Source: Calliopum simillimum
Lineage: Eukaryota; Arthropoda; Insecta; Diptera; Lauxaniidae
Direction: 5' to 3'
DNA length: 64,000 nt
NCBI GenBank assembly: GCA_951812925.1
Contig: OX638368.1
Coordinates: 19,345,187-19,409,186, forward strand
In this document: positions 33,242 through 42,471 of the stretch, piece after piece
Numbering within the stretch: the first letter of the stretch is position 1
Layout of the letters: each line of letters begins with the position of its first letter
Position numbers and translations under genes: made by a program
Notes under the pieces: model-generated
What the model was told of the DNA's origin: nothing
Seen by the model: only the letters and a program-made list of their open reading frames with translations
Database searches by the model: none

Positions 33242-33617
33242 GGAAATGTCTATACGGGGCGACTTGCGTACGCGAAAACTCCTCTCTCTCTCTCAATTTA
33301 CTCAATTAGCGTACGCGAAACTCAATTAGCGTACGCGAAATCCAGTGAAGTTTTTTCCCCCGGGGAACTTGATTAATTTATGTACTGATCCGCGGCCGAA
33401 GGCCGCCGCGAAGCCGGTGTTGGATGTCTGACGGGCTTAAATCCTGAGCTGCGGCCGCAGGCCGCCCACTTACCCCTACTTTTATGTAAAATTACTGTTG
33501 TAACGAAGATGCGTCCCGGGGGAAAAAACTTCACTGGATTTCGCGTACGCTAATTGAGTAAATTGAGAGAGAGAGAGGAGTTTTCGCGTACGCGAGTCGC
33601 CCCGTATAGACAGACTC
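33242..33617. mobile_element. 376-bp MITE with 9-bp TSD (MULE-like)
   Basis: Flanked by TTTATTTTA at 33233-33241 and 33618-33626. Long TIRs contain TGTCTATACGGGGCGACT, GCGTACGCGAAAACTCC and CTCTCTCTC. The middle is GC-rich, with GGCCGAAGGCCG. A 9-bp TSD suits Mutator-like elements; other families are possible. Confidence 0.7.
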
Positions 33618-33726
33618 TTTATTTTATTAATTAAGAAAAATTGGCTTGACATATTGTAAATATAAAACTTTGTATATGTATTAATTGAGGCTAGTACTAC
33701 ATGACAAAATATAATATTGATACAAT

Positions 33727-33835
33727 TTGTCTCTTCTAAAACTTTAAACGCCGGTTGAACGAAACCACTTTTTTTAACCCCGTTGACAGCATAACTTGAA
33801 GAGTTTTTGTTCGATCGACTTGATCCTAACGGCAT
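33727..33835 (-). CDS. Possible first coding exon, unidentified protein
   Basis: From an ATG at 33835 on the minus strand a Ser/Asn-rich start (MPLGSSRSNKN) leads through VNGVKKSGFVQPAFKVLEE and then into AT-rich, intron-like sequence with GTATCAAT after about 36 codons. The codon pattern looks more gene-like than its surroundings. No downstream exon was identified. Confidence 0.25.
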
Positions 33836-34121
33836 TTTGTAGAAAAAATATGTCTACGGCAGGACGTACCGGTTTTTTATTTTTTCATTTTTTACTCTTT
33901 TTTTTTATGAACTTTTATTTAGAGAAAATTTCATGAAATTTTTTTTTTTTAATCGGTTGTAATTTTTTTGTAAATGGATATTTTTAAAATCCCCTGCTGC
34001 GATGCTGTCAACGTCACTGGGATCAATTTTTAGGCGCGTCATGTTTTTCGAAGAACTGTGGGCCAACTCGATACATAAAAAAAAATATCAAATTTTTTCA
34101 TGTAAATACTACTAACTTCAA
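33836..34121. other. Interior of a larger inverted repeat
   Basis: The flanks 33627-33715 (TTAATTAAGAAAAATTGGCT, CTTTGTATATGTATTAA) are mirrored at 34846-34912, and ACGTTTTAATTTCAGGTGG (33212) is mirrored at 34906-34926. An older foldback of about 1.7 kb therefore hosts the MULE-like MITE and the TTAA element. No gene seen in this stretch itself. Confidence 0.5.
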
Positions 34122-34125
34122 TTAA

Positions 34126-34841
34126 GGGGGGCTTCTCATGTAACACGTCAAAAGTAGTTGTTTTTCGGGATTTTTTTTCACCCGGAAAATAAAAACACAC
34201 ACAAATAATTTTTTGCATATATTTAAGAACATGTTTGAACTATAAAAAAAGCATTTTTTCAAAAGCTAAAATGACAAAATGGTCGCCACACGCGACATTT
34301 AATAAGTCGGATTTATCGCGGTACATTGTGGAGCCCAAAGTTTTTATCTGAAACATAAAACAAAATTTTTTTATTATTCAGCAGGGTTCCCCTGAGTGCA
34401 TGAATGTCTGCAACTCCAAAAAATTCGATTCTACAATATTGAAATCACGTCTTGAAAAAAAAGTGCTATTTTTTCGTCATTTTTTGTCGCTAAATGGGGC
34501 TAAAAAGTGTATAAAATAACTTTTTTTCCACCATTTCAGACATTCATGCACTCGTTCAATTTATAATCTGCAAAACACTTTTTAGAAATCAAAAATGGGT
34601 TAAGTAGTTTTTTCGCAATCGTGTACCGCGATTTTAAAACCATAGTTTTGAGAAAAAACGATTTAAAGTTTGAGTTTCACATACAAAACTCGCCCGAGCG
34701 CGCTGGTTCAATCAATCATATTTTCCATAATATTTAGAGTTGAGTCATGAAACTTTGGGAATATACTCCCAAGACGTTATTCTATCAACCTATGAAAAAA
34801 AAAAAATCGATTTTTTGAAAATTTTACATGAGAAGCCCCCC
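34126..34841. mobile_element. 716-bp TTAA-flanked element, GGGGGG ends
   Basis: TTAA at 34122-34125 and 34842-34845 bounds TIRs GGGGGGCTTCTCATGTAA and TTACATGAGAAGCCCCCC. There is no coding capacity. TTAA targets are used by piggyBac and Kolobok; G-run ends are shared with the element at 48290-49309, which carries a transposase relic. Confidence 0.75.
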
Positions 34842-34939
34842 TTAATACATATACAAAGGTTTATATTTATATGTCAAGTCAATTTTTCTTAATTAATAAA
34901 ATAAAAACCACCTGAAATTAAAGCGTTTACAGTGTTCAT

Positions 34940-35103
34940 TGTTGAAATCCACAAATAATAACTCCCATTTATACTTTAAGCTTTTTTACTTTGTATTCCA
35001 CAAATCTAAGTTTTGTTTGAGATGAACTTGAAATATGATGTATGAAAATTTTATTTTTTCATTCTAATAAAATTCATCAAACTGAATCAAACCAACCTTA
35101 ACA
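34940..35103 (+). repeat. Copia 5' LTR
   Basis: 164 bp. It differs from the 3' copy at one T/A site near 34987 and one C/T site near 35097. Confidence 0.93.
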
Positions 35104-35118
35104 GGTTATGGGCCCAGG
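35104..35118 (+). other. Copia primer binding site
   Basis: GGTTATGGGCCCAGG directly follows the 5' LTR. It resembles the copia PBS complementary to an internal part of initiator tRNA-Met; that match is from memory. Confidence 0.65.
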
Positions 35119-35186
35119 AGCTCAATAAATTTTATAAACATAATCGTCCTTTTAAAGAATAAATACAGAAGATCATCAATAAAAAT

Positions 35187-36300
35187 ATGGATCTATCAAA
35201 ACACATCAAGCCCTTGGCAAGCGAAATCGATTGGCCAATTTGGAAACGAAAAATCCGGGATTTAATAGACTACCATGAGGGAGCATTGGATGTAATCGAT
35301 CGACGGTTGGAGAAACCAATAGAACCAGCAGATACAGCTACTGCAGAAGAAAAAAGCATTTATAAGGAAACAAATAATTTATATAGAAAAGCCAACAGCT
35401 ATGCAAAATCCATGATAACCAGCTCAGTAACCGACGAGGTCTATCAGAAGGTAATGGACAAGGAGACGGCTGCTGATGCTTGGGAGGCGTTAAAAATCCA
35501 GTTCGAGGCAACATCGAAGGATCAACTTTTTGGCATTTGCATTGAATTTTTTTCTTTTAATTGGACATCTACTGATGACATCTCAACCCATATCGCCAAA
35601 TTAAAGAATTTGTGGAATGAACTCAACAACGGTTTAAAAGCGAAAAATGAAAACCTTTTACCGGATTTATTGTTGGTATGTAAAATTTTGCAAATTCTAC
35701 CATTGCAATATGAGAATTTCAAATCAAGTTGGATGCTGCTTACAAAAAATGAAGAAAGAAATTTTGAAGAGATGACTAACCAACTCTGCATGTTTGAAAG
35801 AAATTTTGGAAAGACTGTTGAAAACAAAAATCATGAGACATTTTTTATAAAATCGCAAAAGAAAAAACAGAAATCTTACCAAAAATATGAAAAGAAGGAC
35901 GATAAAGAAAATGATAAATGTAACTATTGCAAAAGAAAAGGACATTGGGTTCGGGAATGCAGAAAGTGGATTAGTGATGGAAGACCAACAAAAGCTAATA
36001 AAGGTGAAATCAAATCCATAGCACATGAGACGAGCATTGCTCTTAACTTAATCTGCGGTGAAGCTCATTCAGTTGATCAAGAATTATCAGATTGGTGGAT
36101 AGATAATGGAGCAACCAGACATATAACAAATGACTTCAGCTTATTTAGGTCATTTGAGGAATTTAAAAGTGCGTGTTGCATTAAGGCGGCAGGAAAAGAA
36201 CTTTTAAATGCAGTTGGCAAAGGCGAAGTAAAAATTGTTTCAACAGTTAATAAAGAAAAAATATTTCTTACTCTAAAGGATGTATGGTACGTTCCAGATA
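35187..36300 (+). pseudogene. Copia Gag-Pol, N-terminal part before the Tc1 insertion
   Basis: 371 codons from the ATG at 35187: a copia Gag (WPIWKRKIRDL; AADAWEAL; LLTKNEERNFEE), a CCHC knuckle CNYCKRKGHWVREC (near 35918) and the start of the aspartic protease with DNGATRHI (near 36103), ending at VWYVPD. The frame is cut by the TA of the Tc1-like element. After the element and one TA copy the same codon phase resumes at 37987, so the break is the insertion alone. The uninterrupted length would be close to that of known copia polyproteins (about 1400 residues). Gag forms the particle; the protease would release the other parts. Confidence 0.9.
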
Positions 36301-37984
36301 CTGTCAGCGTCAAAAGAAGTTGTACACGTTGTTCCTCTATGTTTGCAGTTAAATTATACTCTTTTGCAATTCCCTTTTGTTTTACATTTTTTGTTTTTTT
36401 AATAATATATTTTCTCCTCTCTTAATGTACATAATAAAAACAACAACAATATTACAATAACAAAAATTCATAGAACAAAAACAAAAACATCTTCATATTA
36501 ATAGCGTCAAAAGAAATTGTACAACACGTGCACCAAATATTTTAAAGAATTTTAACGGTAAAAAATTCCCGTTATTTTTAGTGATTTGACTTTTTATCAT
36601 GTTGTGGGCAATATTAACTAATTATAATAATTATTAATTGACTTGACGTCGTGAGGATCAGTTCAAATCTGAAGATTTTTGAGTAACGAAATTTATTTTC
36701 AAAATGGGTAAACAAACCTCCCTGGATGTTCGCGAACTTGTGCTAAAATATTATGAAAAAGGAAAAACATTGCGTGAAATTGGTTTGATGATTGATAGAA
36801 GCCATAATACTGTAAAACATATAATTGATAATTACAAAAAGTTCGAAAATTTACAAAATCGTCCCAAATCTGGAAGACCCCGTAAACTAAATGCGACTCA
36901 AATACGATCCATTGTGCGACGAGTGAAGCAAAATCCAACTGAAAGTGCTGTTAAAATATCCGAGAACATTTCAGAACGCTCAGGTGTTAACGTTAGCTCC
37001 AGTACTATACGTAGAGCACTACATGCAAATGGACTACGTGGACGAGTTCCAAGAAGCAAACCTTTCATATCAAAAATCAATCAACAGCGACGTCTGAATT
37101 TTGCTAAAAAGTATCAAAATAAACCAAATTCATTCTGGAATAATGTGGTCTTTACTGACGAGAGCAAATTTGAAATTTTTGGTAAGAAAACACCAACTAA
37201 AATTTGGAGATGCAAAAATTCAGCATTTGCCCAACAAAATGTAATATCTACCGTCAAGCATGGTGGTGGTTCGGTCATGGTATGGGGGTGTATGGCAGCC
37301 AGTGGTGTAGGTAACTTGGTTTTCATAGAGAGCACTATGAATAAAACAGATTACCTCACCATTTTGAAAGATAATTTGCAACCTAGAGTCGACAAATTGG
37401 GCTTGGATCAAACTTGGGTCTTTCAACAAGACAATGATCCTAAGCACACTGCTAAAATAGTAAAGGAATGGCTGCTATATCATACCCCAAAACAGCTGGA
37501 TCATCCCGCCCAGTCACCCGACCTTAACGTTATCGAGCATTTGTGGGAGCATCTGGACCGTCAGATTAGAAAAAGAACGATTACCAGCAAAGACTCTCTA
37601 AAATCAGTGATAATGGAGGAATGGCAAAAAATCTCTTCCGATGTAATCCGAAACCTAGTGGAATCGATGCCCAGAAGATTGCAAGCTGTAATCAACGCAA
37701 ATGGAAAGCAAACAAAATACTAACCTCTTTAAAATTCTTTGAAATAATTTTTTTATACTTACTGTACAATTTCTTTTGACGCTGTGAATTTGAAGTATTT
37801 TAAGTTGTTGTTCTATAATTTTTTTTATTGTTAAATTTTTGTTTTTTTTTTTTTATAAAATGAAAGAATATACAATATATTTTTCAAAAAACATAATATG
37901 TTGAATAAAATGATAAAGCAAACTAGTAAACTAAAGACAAAAACATAACATATTAACGTGTACAATTTCTTTTGACGCTGACAG
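36301..37984 (+). mobile_element. Tc1-like DNA transposon with IR/DR ends
   Basis: 1684 bp between duplicated TA dinucleotides (36299-36300 and 37985-37986). The ends are CTGTCAGCGTCAAAAGAA and its complement. A second copy of AGCGTCAAAAGAAATTGTAC lies 200 bp inside each end (36503-36522 and, inverted, 37764-37783). That gives the four-site IR/DR layout of several Tc1 families. It encodes one transposase with an intact DD34E triad. The insertion is younger than the copia element it disrupts. Confidence 0.93.
36704..37723 (+). CDS. Tc1-like transposase, DD34E
   Basis: 339 residues, a usual length for Tc1 transposases. The N-terminus has a helix-turn-helix (LREIGLMIDRSHNTVKHII, residues about 25-45), a basic GRPRKL linker and a second helix-turn-helix (SSTIRRALHANGLRGRVP, near 105). 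Catalytic residues: D in VFTDESKFEIFG, D in FQQDNDPKH and E in LNVIEHLW, with 34 residues between the last two. A GGGSVMVWG motif is present. No stops or shifts. It should bind the repeated AGCGTCAAAAGAA sites in the TIRs and cut and paste the element into TA. The closest named family is uncertain. Confidence 0.94.
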   Translation: MGKQTSLDVRELVLKYYEKGKTLREIGLMIDRSHNTVKHIIDNYKKFENLQNRPKSGRPRKLNATQIRSIVRRVKQNPTESAVKISENISERSGVNVSSSTIRRALHANGLRGRVPRSKPFISKINQQRRLNFAKKYQNKPNSFWNNVVFTDESKFEIFGKKTPTKIWRCKNSAFAQQNVISTVKHGGGSVMVWGCMAASGVGNLVFIESTMNKTDYLTILKDNLQPRVDKLGLDQTWVFQQDNDPKHTAKIVKEWLLYHTPKQLDHPAQSPDLNVIEHLWEHLDRQIRKRTITSKDSLKSVIMEEWQKISSDVIRNLVESMPRRLQAVINANGKQTKY

Positions 37985-37986
37985 TA

Positions 37987-40900
37987 TATCCAGAAATTTG
38001 TTTTCAGTACTAGCAGCCCAAGACAGAAATCAAGACAGTGAATTTAAGTCAACTTCAACAAATTGCTGGCTTTCGATAAAAGGAAAAAGAATACTGCAAG
38101 GTTCACGAGATTTAAACGGAAGTTTATTCAAAGCAAATATTAGAGCAGTTTTGCCAGAATGTGGAGTTCAAGCCCACTCTACATTTTGCAAAGATTCGAT
38201 GCTTCAACTTTACCATGAACGTTGGGGACATCAAGATAAACGTCACATTAAGAAAATGCTTGAGAAAGAATTAGGAATCAACATCAAGATGGATAACAGT
38301 ATTTGTGAGTCCTGCATATTGGGAAAATGTCATCGTCAACCATTTGGAATAAAACCAAGAACAATTATTCCAGGCGAATTGTTATCAGCTGATATATGCG
38401 GATCATTTCCGGAATCCTTTAACAAGAAAAGGTACTTCATAATTTTTAAAGATGCATACACTAAGTTCCGATATTGTTTCTTTTTACGAGAAAAATCAGA
38501 AGCAAAGGATAAGCTGAAAGAAGTTTTAGAATTCGCAAAAACGGAAGATCATCGTATAAAAGAATTTTTAAGCGATAATGGAGGTGAATTCGATAACAAG
38601 GAAGTGAAGAGAATTCTAAATATGAATGGAATCACACAAAAATTAACTGCACCTTACACTCCACAACAAAATGGTGCCAGTGAAAGAGACAATCGAACGA
38701 TTGTAGAAATGGCAAGAACTTTTAAATACTCAAATTCAGATATTACATTTCCAGAAGCGATTTGGGCAGAACTAATCAATACAGCAGTTTATATATTAAA
38801 TCGTACTGGAAAATCTTCAGACGACTTAAAAAGTCCATATGAGTTATGGAAAGGCAAGAAACCAAGGATCATTACAAGTGAATGTTACTTTCATATCCCA
38901 AAAGAAAAAAGGGCCAAGATGGATCCAAAGGCTTCTAAAGGATATCTAATTGGATACGACGAAGATGAAAGATACAGGATATATATTAAAGAACAGAGAA
39001 AAGTTATATTATCAAGAGATGTAAAATTTGAAGAGAAAATCAAAGCAAGAGAAAAAGAGGTAGAGTTACTATTTAAGGACCTGGAGCCAGATTTCAAATT
39101 TCATAAAGGATTACAACAAGTTGATTCTGAAGATACCATTGAAAATTTAGATGAAAAAAACGGAGATTTAAATCAATTAGATGAAGAGAATGTAAATTTA
39201 GATGAAGAAAACGAGAATTTAAATCAATTACATGAAGAAAATGTAAATTTAGATGAAGAGAACGAAAATTTAAATCAAATAGAACAAAACAGCAATGAAG
39301 GTCCTGGTAGATTTAGTGAAGAAAATGCAAATTTACAAACGCAAAGGCCAACCGATGAAGGACAAATTCGAATCTGGAAGAGAAAAGGAGAAGAACAAAC
39401 AGAAGATCTCCAACAAAGTAAAAGATTAAGAGACCGCTCTTTAATTCAAAATTCAAAATATAAAGATTTTGTTATGACGTCTTATAGAGAAGAAAACAAC
39501 AGAAGAAAACAAGAAGATTCTAAAGAAATTATATTAAATAATACTGAAGTTCCATCAAGTGTTAAAGAAATTCTACGAAGAAGTGATAAATCGAAGTGGA
39601 TTGAGTCCATGAAATCAGAGTATGACTCATTGATCGGAAAGAAAACTTGGATTTTGGTAGAAAGACCAACTAATGCTTCTATTATTAAATGTAAGTGGGT
39701 CTTTGCAATCAAAAAGGATAAGAATGGACAAATCCAACGATATAAATCAAGACTTGTAGCAAAAGGTTGCAGTCAAAAGTATGGAATAAATTATACGGAA
39801 ACTTTTTCCCCGGTAACAAGATATTCTACTGTACGAATTCTCTTAGCGTTGGCAGTGGAATTTGAATTATATGTACATCAACTAGATGTAACTACTGCTT
39901 ACCTAAATGGCGAAATTGATACCGATATTTACATGGACCAACCTGAAGGATTTGAAGATCCTGATCATCCAGAAAAAGTGTGTAAATTGCGAAAATCCTT
40001 ATATGGATTAAAACAATCAGGTCGCAAATGGAACGAGAAACTTGATGAAATCCTTAAGCAAATAGGATTTGTGAGAAGTAATACAGATCACTGTGCTTAT
40101 ACCATGAACAACAAAGAGGAATATATTATAATAATTGTATATGTTGATGATATTTTGTTGGCGTGCTCAAATTTGAAAACTATGAATAGGATCAAATCAG
40201 AACTCAAATCAAAACTAGAAATCGTTGCTAAAGGTCCAGTTGAATATTTCCTAGGGATGGAGATAGAAAGAAAACATCCTACAGGACCTTTAAGAGTTTC
40301 ACAAAGAAATTTTATAAGAGAACTTCTGCAAGAAAACTCCATGACAGAATGCAAGAAATGCAGTACACCTTTAGACCCTGGTATGAGACTCAAAAACTGC
40401 AATGATTGCAAGGATTGCGAAAAAATTGACTTAACAAAATATCAGTCGTTAATTGGTTCACTAATGAACATTGGTATTTGTACGAGACCTGATATTTTAC
40501 ATTCAGTCAATAAATTAGCACAGTTCAATAAGAATCCTCACAAGGAACATTTAGTGGGAGCTAAACATATATTGAGATACCTATCTAATACTATTGATTC
40601 TGGATTAAATTACAACGTAACGAAGAAAATGTTATTTGGATTTGCGGATGCTGATTGGGCTGGAAGCTGTGACGATAGGAAATCTTACACAGGATTTGTA
40701 TTTCTACTTGCTGGAGGTGCGATTGCATATGAATCTAAGAAACAACCAACAGTTGCACTTAGTAGCACAGAGGCGGAATACATGGCGATTTCAGCTGCAA
40801 CCAAAGAAATTATTTACCTTCGAAATATGTTTCAAGAACTTGGATTTAAAAATTTAGTTACACATCCAACAATTTTATATGGTGATAATATTAGTGCGCA

Positions 40901-41099
40901 GCAGTTGGTGAAAAATCCTGTCTTTCATTCAAGAAGTAAACACATTGATATTAGGATACATCATGTCCGGGATGTTTATCAAGCAGGACAACTTGAATTA
41001 AAATATGTACCATCAACTGAAAATACAGCAGATGTTTTAACCAAGGTTTTGCAGAAATCAAAACATAAGTTTTTTCAAACCAAATTAGGCGTTGATTAA
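37987..41099 (+). pseudogene. Copia Gag-Pol, C-terminal part after the Tc1 insertion
   Basis: About 1037 codons to the stop. Domains: GAG-pre-integrase with H and C ligands (ERWGHQDKRH; CESCILGKCH), integrase core with D in SADICGSFP, D in LSDNGGEFD (near 38573) and E in NGASERDNRT (near 38674), an Asp/Glu/Asn-rich spacer with repeats, reverse transcriptase with YVDDILLAC (near 40140) and RNase H (DADWAGSCDD; STEAEYMA; HIDIRIHHVRD). The frame is intact but has no start of its own, because the Tc1-like element separates it from Gag and the protease start. Functionally it depends on excision of that element. Confidence 0.9.
39139..39290 (+). repeat. Tandem acidic repeat within copia Pol
   Basis: Units reading NLDEENENLNQL/NLDEENVNLDEE repeat about three times, between integrase and RT. 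It is an in-frame microduplication in a linker with coiled-coil-like heptads. Confidence 0.8.
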
Positions 41100-41143
41100 G
41101 ATAATTAAATATTATTTGTTTTTATTTATGAGAGGCATTATTT

Positions 41144-41152
41144 GAGGGGAAG
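41144..41152 (+). other. Copia polypurine tract
   Basis: GAGGGGAAG immediately precedes the 3' LTR. Confidence 0.8.
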
Positions 41153-41316
41153 TGTTGAAATCCACAAATAATAACTCCCATTTATACTTTAAGCTTTTAT
41201 ACTTTGTATTCCACAAATCTAAGTTTTGTTTGAGATGAACTTGAAATATGATGTATGAAAATTTTATTTTTTCATTCTAATAAAATTCATCAAACTGAAT
41301 CAAACCAACTTTAACA
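41153..41316 (+). repeat. Copia 3' LTR
   Basis: 164 bp, two differences from the 5' LTR, followed by TSD ttcat. Confidence 0.93.
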
Positions 41317-41499
41317 TTCATACCCCTTAAAAACCTCTGAATGGATTGTAATAATATTGGTACATATTAGATGAATGGTATTTTATTATTATTATCTAAC
41401 TATGAACTTATCCATGGTGTAGGGATATATGACAACTTAAAGTGTTAGCAAAATCGAAGGTCGAATGACAGCAGTTTCTTTCTTACATTGAATGATCAG

Positions 41500-41645
41500 A
41501 AACTGACTGCAAGCATGGCACAAAAGTGGCTTCTAGATAATGGAATTACAGCATTAAAATGGCCCCCGAAATCCCCAGGCCTGAATCCTATTGAGCGCCT
41601 ATGAGCAATACTAAAAATATCTATGGAAGGTGAAACTGTCTTGTG
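41500..41645 (+). pseudogene. Relic of a different Tc1-like transposase
   Basis: A fragment reads MAQKWLLDNGI then WPPKSPGLNPIERL, the region around the catalytic Glu of Tc1 transposases, followed at once by an in-frame TGA and more stops. It has no intact ends. It is older than and distinct from the Tc1-like element in copia. Confidence 0.75.
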
Positions 41646-42463
41646 GTATTAAAATGGCACTTTAAGAGCTACTTAAGGTGTCTAGCTTGAATTGCTAAAC
41701 CGCCAATCTAACCTAACCTAACATTTAGGTAATATACCCAGAAGAATAAAATTTGTTATTGATGCACAAGGAGGCTATAAATTTTTTTTTTAAATATCAG
41801 TTTCCAAGGCTTATAATGCAAGGTCACAAAATTGATCACATTAAATATTTTTGGATTTGTTTTAATAGTTTTTTTTTTAGAAAAAGTTTTCATGGAATTT
41901 TTCCTAATTTTCTTTACATTAACTTCATGCTGTTTTGGTAAGATAAGGACACAAAAATAAAATACAACACGACACGATTTAGGACTTTATGGTTTTTTTT
42001 TAGAAATCTATAATTCGCGTTAATACGCTTCATCCCTTCAAATTTCATAACTTTAAAAAGTACCGTTACGGAGCTACAGCAAAAACAATTTTGATTTTTG
42101 TACTACTGTAAAATTTAGAGCACGATATGTATCTATCTCACGGGGTTCAAGTAAAATATGTTATTTTGATGACATCAATTGTCTTAAATCTCCTGACTAA
42201 AACATGTTTCACAAAATCGAAACCTTGGTACTCCATGTTTTTTTGTTCCAAAATTTATTTTCGTAGACCTTCTAAAGAAACTTAAACAAACGGAAACTAC
42301 AATAGTAATTTTCGATGTAAATGTCGATGCTAAGTTCGGTCTCGGAATGGGTCTATCATGCATAGTTTTTGAGATATTCCAGCTGAAAATCGGGATTGAA
42401 TAGCAAAAATCCGTATCTTTCGCGCTTGGTTTTAATTTAAAACTAACTGGCCTTTATAGCTTA
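41646..42463. other. Unassigned; includes part of an old palindrome arm
   Basis: Positions about 42240-42400 (GGAAACTACAATAGTAATTT, TTTTTGAGATATTCC) resemble the arm of the hAT-like element at 54016-55876 (near 54570-54670). This may be an older, broken relative into which the 42472 element inserted. No gene. Confidence 0.45.
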
Positions 42464-42471
42464 ATAAATAA

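Larger units (their letters stand above)
34940..41316 (+). mobile_element. Ty1/copia LTR retrotransposon, split by a Tc1-like element
   Basis: Two 164-bp LTRs (TGTTGAAATCC to TTAACA) are flanked by a 5-bp TSD, ttcat (34935-34939 and 41317-41321). The LTRs differ at two positions by eye. In order: LTR, PBS, gag-pol frame, a Tc1-like insertion at 36301-37984, the rest of pol, PPT and LTR. Integrase comes before RT, which defines copia. Apart from the insertion no lesion was seen. Confidence 0.95.
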
